Shown here: one piece after another, positions 12,501-25,500 of the stretch
Layout: each line of letters opens with the position of its first letter
Numbering within the stretch: position 1 is the stretch's first letter
Origin: Symbiodinium microadriaticum
Lineage: Eukaryota > Sar > Dinophyceae > Suessiales > Symbiodiniaceae
Direction: 5' to 3'
Assembly (NCBI GenBank): GCA_001939145.1
Contig: LSRX01000249.1
Location: 638,168-702,167 of the forward strand
Length of the DNA stretch: 64,000 nucleotides
Notes under the pieces: model-generated
What the model was told of the DNA's origin: nothing
Databases searched by the model: none
The model's input: only the letters and a program-made list of their open reading frames with translations
Translations under genes and position numbers: made by a program

Positions 12501-14180
12501 CAAGAAGAACCAGTAGGATCATTTTCTTGTGATACGCTCGGGGGCGTGGTGATTGACAGCAAACATGAGTACAGTGCGGGGTTCGTACTGTCACGGCATT
12601 CGCCGGTGCATAGTCTGCAAAGTTCAGGGGGTGAATCAGGGGAACCTAGCGCAAGGTTGTGGATTCTCGACCCTTAGACTCTTAAACTGGCTGGATGGCA
12701 CTTTGCCTGTACGTTGACGTTGCTGTCGCTCAGTGCCGGGCTGCCCAACAATGAGCAACAGGAATGCCTCAATAATTGGCTGCTGGTTCAGAGCCTTCTT
12801 CGAGGATTCTTGCAAACGACGAAGATCTCGAGATGCTGATGCTAGTGATAGTGACGGAACCAGTGCGCATCGTGACAGGGCTTGCAACATCTTGCAACTG
12901 CTTAGGTTGTGGTGCTCTCGGTCGTGATCCTCTGGTGTTAACGATCATCTACAGCAGCTCGAACCGATAGTTCCAATTGCTTGGTACTGCAGCCACCGAG
13001 TGTGGCATGTCCACACCTTAGAGCCTTAGGGAGCTTTGCAACTCTGGCAGATGCCACTTGCAAGATTCCGAAATTCTTGGCCCAAGACTTTAAGCTTCAT
13101 TCTGATTTGATAGTGTAGACCAAAACCCAGCTGCTGCGCAGCAGCTGCCTGCAGGAGCAGACGAAACTGGAGAGTTGATGGGTTCTGTCCTGATGGCTGG
13201 GATCGACTGACGTAACGAGAGAGATTCTCAAGGCTTCAGCTAGCTCGCTGGATGGAGGAGGGTTGTTACTACTTCTGCAAATGGTGCCTCCTTTCGAGCC
13301 ACATGTTCGCAAGTCCCCAGGAGCTATCCTGAAGCCCACATTTCCAGCAGGACAATCGACACCGCTGCGGTGAAGGCTCCCCTCCTGCACCTTGAACATG
13401 AGCGTCCTCATCCGGAGACCAGAGTTCGAAAGTCAGTTTTTTGTCCTGTTGACAGGCCCACACCACGGCAGACAACTGTATCCCATATGTCCGTGGCTGA
13501 CGCAGGCTATCCAAAGGATGCTCGGCACGAGAGTACCACTCTAGTGCTGTGTTGCTGGCGGCATCGCTGCAAGCATCGAGCGATGACGATAAAGCCGCAG
13601 CTTGTGAATCCATGGCTGTCGAAATCGGTTCCTGAAAATCACTGCAAGATTCTTTAGGATTGAGTTCGGTTTGCAACAGGTCAGCCAAGGCTTTAGGACT
13701 TCAGGACGTGCAGGGTTACGACCTGAGGATCTGCTCAGCGACACACGGAAGTATCAACGACCAGGCCAGCAGGGCGAATTCCTTCGACTGCCAGAGCCCT
13801 CCCTAGTCTGAAGCCGGTCGCAAATACCTGATTTCATGTCCAGCTCGTAGACCACTTTTGTCAAAGTCCGTGCACAGCCCAGAACTTCCTCGAATCTCCC
13901 GTGGCGCCCGAAAACAAAAAGCATGATCTGTGTTCACGGCTGTAGTCTATAGCACGTCGTGGTTTCAAGGTTCTTTTGGCGGTCAGGCGTGTCCATGTTG
14001 GCAGAACAGAGCGGCGACCTGCAGCATGCAAGCGCACACCTTACGGCCTGAAGAAAGGAACCGGATAGCAAGATCCCTATCATGAACATCCTTGCGTCTT
14101 TTTCAGAAAAGCCTGTACCGAATTCCAAGTTCAGAGCCCTGCAATGCGGGCTTGTCCTAGCTAGGTGAGAGGCAAGAATC
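9573..14180. other. No supported gene
   Basis: There are only short mixed frames on both strands. The best is a minus frame at 13269-13688 (139 codons), which has a fairly protein-like composition but no recognisable domain or clear splice sites. The DNA at 10290-10440 is rich in GGGTTTGGG-type words. I found no tRNA or other RNA gene. Confidence 0.45.
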
Positions 14181-14187
14181 ATGGGTG

Positions 14188-14671
14188 TTACGGTTCGGTT
14201 CGGTACGGTTGGCGTTGGCTGTGGTATGTTTCGGGGATGTGCTTGTCGGTGGGTGCGGTTCGGTACTGCCACCCACCTTCCACCCTCCCGCCTGCCACCA
14301 CCTCTCCCACCGCCCACCTCCCACCTCCTCACCTCCCCCTCCCACCTCCTCCCACCTCCCTCCCGCCTCCCACCCNCCTCCCACCTCCCACCACCGGATT
14401 TAGGGCTTGGGGCTGGGCTTTATGGCTTTATGGTGTTTGGCGGCTTTTCAAGCAAGTTGCAAGTCTTGTCCTGATATCGTAGATTGGGATAAAGTTTACC
14501 ACATGGGCGGGCAGGGTTTGGGATTGAAGGCGAAGGGTCGAGGATCGCCGACGAGGTGGGAGGTGGGCGGTGAGGAGGTGGGAGGGCGGAGGTGGGAGGT
14601 GGGGGTGAGGGCGGGAGGGTTTTGGTTCGGTTTGCTGCGGTCCCAGATGTTGCGGTTCGGTTCGATACGGG
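14188..14671. repeat. Inverted CCACCT / AGGTGG block with flanking GGTTCGGT repeats
   Basis: A pyrimidine-rich array of CCACCT and CCTCCC words (14270-14396) is matched by its reverse complement, a GGTGGGAGG array at 14553-14620. About 160 bases separate the two arms. Direct repeats of GGTTCGGTTCGRTACGG lie outside the arms at about 14192-14207 and 14654-14670. An unknown base (N) sits at 14376 in the left arm. The layout could form a large hairpin or be a decayed mobile element. The open frames through it are artefacts. Confidence 0.75.
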
Positions 14672-14839
14672 AGCGCGGGGTTCGATACGATACTCGGTGA
14701 AAGTATTGTTGAAACGGCCATGAGAATTTCCTAGTTGAAGTCAGGAAAGCTAGCGTTTCGAGGATTTCGTTTCTAGTTGCTTAAGCAGTGGGCCGGGACC
14801 GCCGGCCCAGATGCAGAAGACTTCAGATAAATGATATCG

Positions 14840-14856
14840 ACCCCCCCCCCCCCCGA
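14840..14856. repeat. Poly-C run
   Basis: A run of about 16 C residues. Homopolymers like this are error-prone, so the local length may be wrong. A comparable poly-G run occurs at about 25558-25574. Confidence 0.8.
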
Positions 14857-15525
14857 CTCCCGTCCTCACAGTTGTTGATGCGGTTGGATGCGCCGGAGGT
14901 GATGATGGAAACCTCAGTTTCCCCCTCGTTGCCGATACAGTTCTGGTTGCATGTGAGGATGCCTGGAGCCCGCCTCGCCAGCTTTGTTTCCCCTGCATTG
15001 CTGATGTGGTTAGATGTGTTAATAATGCTTAGAGCCCGCCAGCTATGTATCGTTTGCCATCCTTTCAGCCCACAGGCTAGCTTTCGTTTCCCTGGCCCCC
15101 GCGCCTCAAGTCTTCCGGATGTCATGTTGTGGCTGCTGCTTACGAGTAAAGGAAGCCAGAGAATGCGGAACCATTACGCCGAACACGTGATCCCGTAAGC
15201 CCGGTCCGTTCCCAGACCTGAAGGTTTGAATGTGCCCCTCGTGATAGCTGCTTGTGCAGTTGCGGGGATGCAGGCGGGCGACTGAAAGGCCCGATCACAA
15301 CTGGACCCGGACACCTCGACGACTCAGTGGACGTGCTGGGGGAGACTAAGGCAAGGAACTTCGGGAAAGGAGGTTCTCAACTTTCTGTTTTGGTAAGTGC
15401 CAGTAGTAACCAGTGTTGTCCCACGCCTATTCTGCTGCCTTAGGCTACAGTCATTCCAAAGTAGCCAAGGCATGTTGTACACAGGCATGTTGACTCAAAT
15501 CATCACCTCCACCTGCAACCTCAAG

Positions 15526-16033
15526 GTGGTGGATCGAAAGGCTTTCCCTGCATCAGATCGAGATGATCCGAGCCTCGGCTACCTTTTGCCCCAACTCTGC
15601 GCCCATGAGCCATACCACTTTGGAGTTTGAAGTCCGTCAGCATGGCTTTTTTAATGGGAGGACAGCACTCATCTAGCAGGCTTTCAGAGTCGGCTGCGCC
15701 CAGCCTGCCTCCAACATCAGAATGCACACTGGAGCACTTCCAGCGTTTTCGAAGAACTTCAGGAAATCAGTGCAGGAAATACAGTGCCGTCCCGGGGTTC
15801 TTTCTTGCGGGGTTTCTCTCCAAGCACACGCGGCAAACCTTGACGTCTGTGTAGGTCTGCGAGCACGGACACTAGGAGCGCTTGGTGACAGTCTTGCAGC
15901 TCAAGGCGTGATAGTCAAAGCAGAGACGATGGTCAGGGCAGTCGGAGGCCCTAATGCCGATGTTGTAAATCTGGGCTACACCGTCTTCGACTATGTCGCA
16001 ATGCGCCATGCCGACTATGCTTCCTCGAGCTAA
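15526..16033 (+). other. Possible exon-bearing region, product unknown
   Basis: A frame opening after AG at 15526 (VVDRKAFPASDRDDPSLGYL) runs to a stop at 15630. A second frame ending at 16033 contains VRAVGGPNADVVNLGYTVF. Both read like protein and the first follows an AG|G acceptor. However, the minus strand here also gives Cys-rich frames (CRVCLER near 15820, CPDHRLCF near 15935), so the coding strand is undecided. I cannot name a product. Confidence 0.2.
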
Positions 16034-16132
16034 GGTGGGTTGTGAGTTCCCTCCTTTGCCAAATCTTAGGCTGCGGCTCTCGGAAAACAAACCACCAGCC
16101 AACCGAAAGCTAGATTACCCTATTATGCATTC

Positions 16133-16315
16133 AGATTATTATGATTGTTAGACGAATTACTATGAATAGCAGCAGTAGTCGTCGCTGTGGTGCCAGTAGC
16201 ATTAGTAACAATAGTAATAACATTATTAATAATAATGATGATCGTCGTCGTCGTCGTAGTAGTAGTAGCAGCAGCAGCAGCAGTAGCAGTAGCAGCAGAG
16301 TAGCAGTAGTCACCG
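16133..16315. repeat. Trinucleotide repeat (GTA/GTC/AGC)n
   Basis: Interrupted GTA, GTC, AAT and AGC triplets. This produces low-complexity poly-Thr and poly-Leu frames on the minus strand, which are not genes. Confidence 0.85.
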
Positions 16316-19300
16316 CCTAAGGCCAGCCGCCCCTCCGCCGTGTCACGGCAGCAAGATCCAACATTGTTACTTTTCTGACGGTTTTGGGATGAAGACTCCA
16401 GGGGATGTAACAATGTATGGGTTTGGTGCTTTTTCAATCTGTGGTTCTGCTATAGAGGTAGCGGTCTCGTGAGTCAGAAGGTACAGGGACGTTTCTTGAA
16501 GGCGTGAGTGGACAGCGAGTTCAGTTAGCCCTAGCCCTACACCCTGGCTATGTGGGAGGGAAAACAACCCTAAGCCTAAGAAAAGACGCGCACCGCACGC
16601 ACGGACTTTGCGAAAGCGGTGGGCGGTCGCTTGCAGGAAGAAGAAGATTCAGCCCGATGACGAGGGGACGCTGTTTGGCCCCGACGGCATGCCACTGCAG
16701 GCAAGCGCAAGGGCGTTGTGGGCACGACTTTTTTTTTTAACCAGCGTCATCATTAGTTTGTAAGATCCTCCACGACTCCAATAGCTGTGGAGTTAACGAC
16801 AAGGCCAGGTGCAAGCAGTAGCAGCCCCTGCCCAGGCGGGGGCCACGATGATAGAGGATGAGGACGCAGGGGTTTGAGTACCCGTGTAAAGACCACCCCG
16901 CTTGAAAAGGGACCTCCACAAGAGCTTAGTGGCCTCCTATTTATCGGCGGATGCAGGCAACAAGCCAGAAATAGCCCCCTCGGAGTAGACTCAGGCGGAG
17001 TATCCAGAAGGCGGTTGAGGAATCTAGCAGGCTTGGCGTCGACAATGGAGTTTAGGAATCCGAAAGTTGTTGGGATATTGTGCGGGGCTCAAGTGTCCAG
17101 CAGCTCAGCTTGCAAGGAAATTACAGAGAGCAGAATCCGCTTCCTGCGTCAGGACGGCCACTTGAAGCCCAAAGTGGAGGATCACCAGAAGGCCCAGAGA
17201 TACCCGAAATGTCGAAGATGCATCTTTCCAAGTTTGCCCGAAGTGCATCTGAACAAACTGGAGGTCGAGATGCACGACCAGGGCTGGTTCCATGCAGAGA
17301 GCAACCGCTATGAGCAGGATGATTGCACGACTGCAGCAACTCGTAACTGTAAACCTGGAATCCAGGTGCTGGGATGAGGGTATTATTGTTGGTGCGATTT
17401 GTTGTTCTTCCTCGCCTTGTTGACAAATCTTTATGAGAACTCCCTAGAACATTCATGATATGGTACTGTGGAGGGTGGGGCTCTGCGTTCAAATGTTTTC
17501 CAGCTAGTGCCCCTGCTGCCGGTGTAGCATCGATGTTTCTTTCCGTCACAACTTCTAATCCCCCTTGAAGGAGGAGCTGGCGAAGGCTCGGATTGCTTGT
17601 TGCTTCCGATTGGGTGGGCATGTGGGCTACACATCGCCTGAAATCTAGAACGGCTCATCCAACAAGACTTTATCTCATTCCACAAGCTCACGAAAAAATG
17701 ACACTTCGGTACTTCTAGACTAGACACAATGCTGTCAGGGTGCACGATCTCTTGCAACCTGAAATAAAGCCTGCATCGCAACCAGATGCACATCGTCAGC
17801 ATTTGCGACGCCGTGCGGCAGCGGCAGGCAAGTGAAAGTGATTCTTTCTCAGGATGCTCAAGCTGTTTTGATTACCTCATGCGGCATTGCCTGTGCAAGC
17901 TCGGCATAGCCCCTTCTCCCTAAGCCAATGCCCTGCTGACGGCAGGGCGTCGGGCTTTGCCGTGATGGGCGCTGGACCAACAGCAACTTTGCAAAAGTTG
18001 GACGAAGCATTTGGAAGTTGCTTATGTTCAGGCCGCGGATTCGTCATGCAGGCGTCCGAAGCTGTTGGCAGGAGTGCAGGATTGTGAGGTTCTCGGATTT
18101 GGAGCACGCCGTGCGAGGCTTCTTCGCACCTGCAAAACAAGACCCTTTGCTATCATGCAACGGTAAAGATGATGTGGTGGCTTTTCTTCGCGTGCATGGA
18201 ATGACACCAGCCCAGCTAGCTTGAGAATTCTTCCGGCTTCTTTGATGACGATGCTGCCGGAAGTGGGAGGCAACTTTGGAAACTGTGAGTATGGTATGGG
18301 ATCCCTTGAAACTTCAAAATGCAAGATTCTTCGGCGGCTTTTCTTACCGACGACGCCAGCCTCTGATCTGTCTCTGTACTACGCAGCGACCACCACCACT
18401 AGTATACACGTCGCTGCTGCTGCTGCCCGCGCTGGTTGTTGGAGCATTCGCAGCTTCAGGCCCGCATGAGTTCCCAGACCTCGGCCTGACGGGCACCGTG
18501 CTGTCGAATGTCACTCGGCACAGAGCAGGGACGGGTCAGGATCCTTGTTGTGCAACCCTTAGCCCATTGAAAAATTGAACCAAGCCCTGCGGAGCCTTTG
18601 AGGGCAAAGGTTTCGAGGTGCCCCGTCTGCTTGCTCGACTTTTGTACTTACTCCCTGCCACTCCACCACCTACCAGATCCTATGTGAACGAATAAGACGA
18701 CTGCACAAAATGAACAGGCACTGAACCTGGCGGCCACGCTCCTAAAAGCCTTTGGCATTCGCCCCCCAGGTGAACGCTTGCCCAAAAAGGGCAACGAAGT
18801 TTCCTTTGAGTTGATAGCATGCGGGCCTTCGCTGGGGTTCGGCCACAAGAGTTTAGTGAGAGACATCAAAATGGGGGTTTCCGAAAATGGGGAAAAAAAT
18901 ATAGTACCCTTAATAGCAGGATCCTTATTGTAAGGACCCCAAAATAAGGTAACCTAATTTTCGGAAAATCCCAAATCGTGACCAGGGCATCCTCCAGTGT
19001 GCTGTGAGAGGCGTTGGTGCCCTTCCCGCCCAACGATCAGCAGTGCTGGCCTTAGCCCAACTTAGCTTTGAGTCGAGCTGCGTGCGATAGCTCGCTGTGG
19101 CTTCGAAACAGAAGTCTGGAAGTAGAAAGTAGAGGGGGCAGCAGCTGTGCTTATACCTAAATCTCAGAAGGGGCCGGAATTTGCCAGCTACCAGCCCAAC
19201 ATGCGGTGGCAGAGCCGTGTCCGTACATGTGATAGCAGCAACAGCGTATTTAGCAAGAGGGGTGCTTTCAGGCAGCAAGGCTCCCATTGTTTGGGAGTTA

Positions 19301-19745
19301 CCTTGAACAACATCAACGACAAGCATGACTTGAACCAGTGACATCAAGCGTACCAATGTAGCACCCTGTTACCATATGCTAGGGTTTCAAGTCTCTAGAA
19401 CGTACACATCCGTAACATAGCGAGCCGCAGTGGGCTACTGTGATTCAGCTGCGACACCTGGCTTGGGTGTGGAGCCTCGCTGGTTCAGTTGGAAACTGCA
19501 AAGCCCCTGACCTTGGCTTCGCTGCTCAGGTATTACATCTGTGGCAAGTACGACTCAGACGAATCTTTGCTGCGGCCGCCGCTCGGAAGTTTTCATTACA
19601 AGTATAAAGCATCAGAAAAGACCGCTGAAGCGATAAGCTCACTGCGGGCTAAGTGCGCGGACAGCGACTCGCCTTGCTCCTCATTCACAAACACTCTTGC
19701 AGTCGGTCTGGTGCATTATTGTTTGGAAGCCGGCTTCAGTTGATG
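16316..19745. other. No supported gene
   Basis: Short mixed frames only. The plus frame 16874-17377 (167 codons) has no domain I recognise and overlaps an equally long minus frame. A small inverted repeat is listed separately at 18878-18967. Confidence 0.4.
18878..18967. repeat. Small inverted repeat, possible MITE
   Basis: TTTCCGAAAAT at 18878-18888 is matched by ATTTTCGGAAA at about 18957-18967. The A/T-rich loop contains a second small stem (TCCTTA..TAAGGA) near 18932. The block is much more A/T-rich than its surroundings. A miniature inverted-repeat element is one reading; a chance hairpin is another. Confidence 0.4.
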
Positions 19746-19984
19746 TAGATCACAAGCAGGGCTCCATGTAGGTCTTGGTAGGCGATTGCACACGCAGACA
19801 CGACCAGAGAGATCGCAGCCTGAGGACAGCAGTCCCCAACTTTGCGCATGATGGGCATGGGTCGAGCACGTGGTTAAGGCCTATCACCGTGTGCACGACA
19901 CTGTCGGATGGTATGGCCGGTGCAGCACATGGGGTGTTTCTCACAACGTGTAGCCGATCTGCTTCGGCGGTGCAGTTTGCTTGT

Positions 19985-20337
19985 CCGCCCCGGGTTCTCG
20001 GGGTGCTGACAGCTGTCAACCTACGCAGCCCCGCGAAAGGTTGGTAGACTTCGCTCAGCATGCAGATGCCGTACACCTCTTCGATGAGTTCAGCAGTGTC
20101 GCGGCTGTAACCGTTGATAAGGTCCCTGATGGGGGGTGGCTCAGAGTTGCGCCACGTCACTGCGTACACAGCTGCAGCGCTGCTTGAAGGGAGAGCCGAG
20201 CCTAGAATGCGGGGGTCACCCGCTTGGCACTGAGCCCGGCAACCAGACTCGTCCTCACAACTAAGGCAAGAGTCACTGCGGCAGGGTCTACCAGGGTGCG
20301 CTGGACAATGGCTACTTCGTAGAAGCTTTGCAGGCAC
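19985..20337 (-). other. Possible minus-strand exon, product unknown
   Basis: Within a 195-codon minus frame (19750-20337), one stretch reads like real protein: after a CAG|G acceptor near 20131 come DLINGYSRDTAELIEEVYG and MLSEVYQPFAGLR, followed by a GT donor near 20028. No family is recognised. The rest of the frame (Cys-rich, low similarity to anything known to me) may be intron. Low confidence. Confidence 0.25.
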
Positions 20338-22386
20338 TCGCTGAGCATCATGTGGTTTCCTCGGTCTGAGGCTGCTTGTGCCTGGGTCGTTTCTTTCGTT
20401 ACAACTTGGACACTGTAAAGAGATGTAGGCCGTGGTATCCAGAAGCTGTATCCCGCTGTGGCTGTGTAGTGCTAGGCCTGCAGTTCGGCCTGTTGCGTTT
20501 GTCGTTTTGGGTTTTTTGTAGTAGGTTGCAGGGAGAGTTCAGCCCTGTGTGCACAGCAGTAGTCAGCAGCAATAGCTGAATATGTCGAGCCTGGAGTTCG
20601 AGCCCAGAATCGCGGCGGGGGTAGGGGGGGGGGGGATTGCCTCTCAGGGCAAGTAGGCCACAGCGCAAGCGTCAAGAGATGCCCGAGAGGCAGGACGACA
20701 CCCCACTAACAATGAAAGGCCATATCGCTGCGACCGAAGCTCGTCAAGCAGCTCTTCTATGCTTGGCAAGCCAGGAGGCACGAGAGCTTGGCAGTTGATT
20801 GGTCCACATTGAGGTGTGTGGGTCGAGTTTGGGTGAGGCTGGGGCACCCGACACTGCAACGACAGCACAACTTGCGGCATTCAGATGAAAGTGTGAATGC
20901 AACAGAACTTAAGCCTTAAGAGCCATGCCATAGCGACAGTCCCGAGAAGATGGTAAAGGTTCAACGAGGTTGCGGCATGTGCGGGCTGGGAAAAGTCCAG
21001 TATCTGGCTGAGTGAGACCTGAACATTTGGGCTCGGTCTGAACGAATCCAATCCCGGAGCGAGCATCAGAAACCTCTCAGAAGCGTCAACAACTGACCTT
21101 TGCCCATGCCTCGGAGGCAGGTCTCAGAACAAGCACGTTTGACTTGCAGTCCTGCCGGTCGATGTGCACCAGGTCTGTCTACATAGCGAGGCTCTACAAG
21201 CACGGCACCTGGATGCGAGTGGAGGTGGAGCCCTGTCCGCCAGACCGAACGCAGGTCATCCCAAGCCTGGGTTTCACCACTTACTCCGAAAGAGAGGCGT
21301 GTCATATCCGGGACCCTCTCAGCGCCTAGGCCCGGCCGCTTCGATTGGCCCCCGAGCTCTGTGGGACTTCAAAAGCTTGTGCTGAGCTCTGAGGACGACT
21401 ATGTCCCCGTCGGTCGGCCCGGAAGGCCAGGACTTTTCGAAGACCAGAAAAGTGAGAAGGCTTTTGGTGAGCGAGAATTGAAACCCTTCACGCCCTTCAC
21501 TGTACAGGGTCTGGATTTATCGCCAATACCACCGTAACTCAGGGCGGGTTGAGATGGAGTTATCTAGCCGCATCTTGTCAAAGTCTGGTCTGGTCCATTC
21601 CACACTACAGCATCCATGTTTGCCTCCGGCATGTTCTGTGCGGACAATTCAGAAGCACAGGAATGACACGGATGTCAACGTGCCAATCTGCTGCCGCTCC
21701 GAGCACTTCCCGCATCTCGATCTGCTACATTACCTAGCATACCAGCGCTTGTCGGGACAAAGCTGGCGATGTAGTCTGCAGAGAAGACTTTCAGAGTGGC
21801 TTGGTCTGTCCAGATCCTGAAAGCAACCCTTATTTCAGGAATGTCATCTGGCCAAGCCTTATCGAGAAGGCTTATGTGCCTCGGAAGATGTATTGACCAG
21901 AGAGCTTTGAAGCATGGTCTTGACGAGCCCAGCATGAAGGCCACCCTGTTCTCATGTGTATTGGTGTCTAAGACACAGCAAGCCTCCCTGCTGGCCCAAC
22001 ACAGGTGCACTGATTGTTCTGTGCTTTGCACATGCCCATCGCCTGAAGTTCTGTTGCTTTCAACTCATAAGCAGCTTCAACATATTCGATCGAGTTGCAC
22101 TGGCATGATATAGCATGCCAGCAAGTCTACCCGCAACCTGCACTGAGGCAAAGATCCACACCCTGCGGCTGAGTCCCAGTGCAGTTTCAGAGGAGGACAT
22201 GGGAGGCTCGATGGGACGCCATGAGCAGAGCAACCCAAAAAAGCTTTTCCCGAATTCCGCACTATTCGTGCAAGCAGTTCTGGTAGCCCTAGCAGAACCC
22301 AAATATGGAACCATGGAGCGGATTGCTTCGGAAATTGATCTGCCTTGTCACACATCTCCTTGGCCAGATAAAGCACGCAGAGTCCG
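20338..22386. other. No supported gene
   Basis: Only short frames on both strands. The plus frame 22115-22741 runs straight into a (TA)n repeat, and the opposite strand has a frame of similar quality, so neither is called. Confidence 0.4.
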
Positions 22387-22448
22387 TCGGTGGTTGCATA
22401 TATATATATATACACATGTATCTGTGTATGTATGTATCTATCTATATT

Positions 22449-22498
<50 letters not shown>

Positions 22499-22508
22499 CA
22501 TATAGAAT
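22387..22508. repeat. (TA)n microsatellite
   Basis: Long alternating TA tracts interrupted by short CA and TGTATG words. It gives poly-Tyr/Ile frames with no coding meaning. Confidence 0.9.
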
Positions 22509-25500
22509 ATAGATTCCGCAGAGGACGCGAAGCCTGGGTGCACACGAATTGCGGGAGCTCCGACACTTTCTATCCACACAAGCGATGCGAACAGCTGAAT
22601 CCCAAGATAAAACGAAGAAGACGAATCGTTGTGGCATCTTTGTCGAGCCTTGCTGGGGTCAGGCTGGGAGGCACTGAACGGCGGCGGCAAGGTCGAGGAC
22701 AGTGCTGTCCGCAGGTTGGCCCAGTGAGGGCTTCGGCGTAAGGGAGGCTGCAGCTGCTGCCAGGACGCCCTCGCCGACCTCACAGGAGGCGTCGCCGGCC
22801 GTTTCTACACGCAGGACGCACCTCAGCCTCGCTTCAGTCTCCAGAGATGGCGTTGTGGCGGGAACCGGATGCAGGTGGGCCTAACAATATGCCACGCGGA
22901 GTCTGAGACTTTCGCAGTGGCTTCAGCATGGAACCCCTGCGATTAACGCCGAGGAAGCAAGACCCTTGAAGAGAAAGATCTCGTTCTGTCAGCTGTAATT
23001 CGAAGTCCTCAAACACTAAAGCCTCAGTGATGCTGCTGCAGACACCAAAGGTGTCCTCAAAAAAAGGCCTCTTACTCCAGAAGCCGATTAAAGCTGGACT
23101 TCGGAAAGACTTAGGTCTCCCCCGACCGGCTGTTCATCTACATCCACGACTTGCAGCGGGACTTGAGTTGCTCGTGTCTTGAGATCTCGGTTGTGGTATA
23201 AGGCCCAATGCCAAAAGCCACGTCGCGACTTAGCCAATGTCGGTCGGTTGAAGCCCTGCTGCAAGCCCCGACGTCCTGCTGCCTGGCAGGACACACTTTT
23301 TGTCTGCAGGCCAAATCCCACGACATGTGAGCTGCAGGGCGTCAGGCCAGAAGGGTGTCTGGCGGGACCATGTGGAGCTTTCTAGTATGCTGCAATTTCA
23401 GGGACGACGTCTTCTTGGGGTGTCCAGGGAAATGAGATGACGCAGTCGATCCAAGAAGCCGAAAGCACTCTTGAGCAAGAACGAAGCCATAAGTGTGGAT
23501 CGTTTGGGCATTCGACTTCTCATCCCGTGAGAGTGACGTGGCAGGCTGAATCCGTATTATCCCTATGCTGTAAATCGAGCAGTTCAGTGGGAAGGCCTGC
23601 AAGCTGTGTGCTGCGACTGTCCACAGCAGTGAAGGGCCCTCGCGTAGTCTCGCCTCGAGACACGGCTAGAGAGCCACACCGTGGTCCTCTTCGCACTGCT
23701 CTCCCCGGTCCGCCTTGCTCCAGACCCATGCCTCCGCACTTTGCAGACTTTGCACATTGCTTTGTCGAATTGCTCCCTCAGCTTCTTCTCGACATGTGCG
23801 CAGTCTCATGGGGTGTGTTTCGCTCGATCCCCTTTCCCTCGCAGGCGGCTTGTATCTTCAGCTCTTCTGCGGAGGTCCGGGTGTCTATGACGGTCCCTCG
23901 GCAGTGAGGACAAGCCCACGAGACTCCATGAGATGCAGATTTCGATGGTTAGGTTAGATTGAGGCGATGCCCGGGTTTCAAGCCTGCTTTGGTAGCCCAG
24001 GCTCCGGGAGATGTTCGAAACACTGAGCTGAATACGTCCAACAAACCTCAGCCCAAGCCTCGTAGACAGGTGGCCTTCAGGACATCACCGTGCCCTACAC
24101 GCTGTCGCGAAATGAGAAGTATCCTGAACCTTGGGAGCACTGGGCTCGACTCGATGTGAAGATGTTATCTTGCAATAAAAAGAGGGGCATACGTACAAAT
24201 GCAGTGTATGGTGAATCACAGACCTGTGCTTTCAGATCCCCAGGAGCGACGAGAGGATGGCAACTTGGCTCGCATGCACGATTGATCCCGGAGACTGAAG
24301 CTCATGCGGAAGCACACTCTGAACACTAGGTGTTTGATATCTGAAACCCCTTAGGGCCGTCGACCTCGTAGCTAACTCGTCTTCAACACCACAGTGTTCA
24401 TCCATCATACATGAAGCCACTGCAATGACTGAGGATTAGGAGGCCGCACTTGCTTCTGCATTTTCATGGCTGCTGTTGCTACGTATCCAATGACTGCTGA
24501 TACTGCACAGGTCATTTATCAGCAACCGACTGACAAGCCTACCAACTCAGAACGAAAACGCTGAAACTTCAGATGCCGCTCTGACTCTCTTGCCCCACAT
24601 CAAGCCTTCCTTTAAGTCCGGCGCCGGCAAGAGCATGAGGCTTCTTTTGGCTAAATGCCGAAGACTTCCACGAGTACTTCGGCACCATCTTCGAGTGCCG
24701 AGCCTGCCTTCGTTTTGTTCATGAACATAGCCAGAAGGGGTCTTAGCATCATGCTAGAGAGGTTGTCCTTGCTGCTCTGTATGTCTAATTGCATAGTCGA
24801 GGCAGGGAAACGTCAAGCTCAATCATCGAACCGAGATCTTGCGATGCATATTTTGGTCGATAACCTGCCGATCGAACGCTTTCTCTCCTGGGAGTAGGCC
24901 TTCGGGGAGGCGTATGGAGCAACTACAGGCTGACTACAATTCGCACAGCTGCAAGATGCGTGATGCCCAGAAGTCAACATCCTCCAAGGTGCCGACTCGT
25001 CAATAGCGGCGATGTCTCGCTGCCGGACATGCCACCCCCGCGATTTGAGACGATCAGGTCTCCTTTTCGCGAGGGGTGGGGGGGAGTGCACTTCTTGTTG
25101 GGTGGCATTCCGGGCTCCAAAGTCATTCGCAGGATCCACCAGCCTGAATCTCCATCAGGCCACCGCCTTCAGAGCTGGCGCTCATGGCAGCTGGAATGAT
25201 GGCACCCTGGCACGCCCATGCCATGCCTATGCCTTGCACTTTGGTAACAGGTTGCGTCGTTTGGGCCGAACGTTTGGATCATCTTCGCACGGTGAGCATG
25301 GTGAAACAGCGTTAAGCTTTCGTAGCTGACACGGCACACAAGATTTCAAAAGATCTCCTGGGCATGTGCTGGCAAGCTTGTGGCCATTGGATGACGATGG
25401 AATTGTTGTGGCTATGTAACCTGATAATCAGGGAGAAAGCTGGCATTTCAGGCTCCAAGCATGGGCGACATGGGCCTTGCAGGCGTTTTTCGGCCGCAAA

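Noticed and set aside
13269..13688. Minus frame of 139 codons with protein-like composition
   Set aside because: No domain, no neighbouring exons in phase, and no clear splice edges, so it is not listed as a gene.
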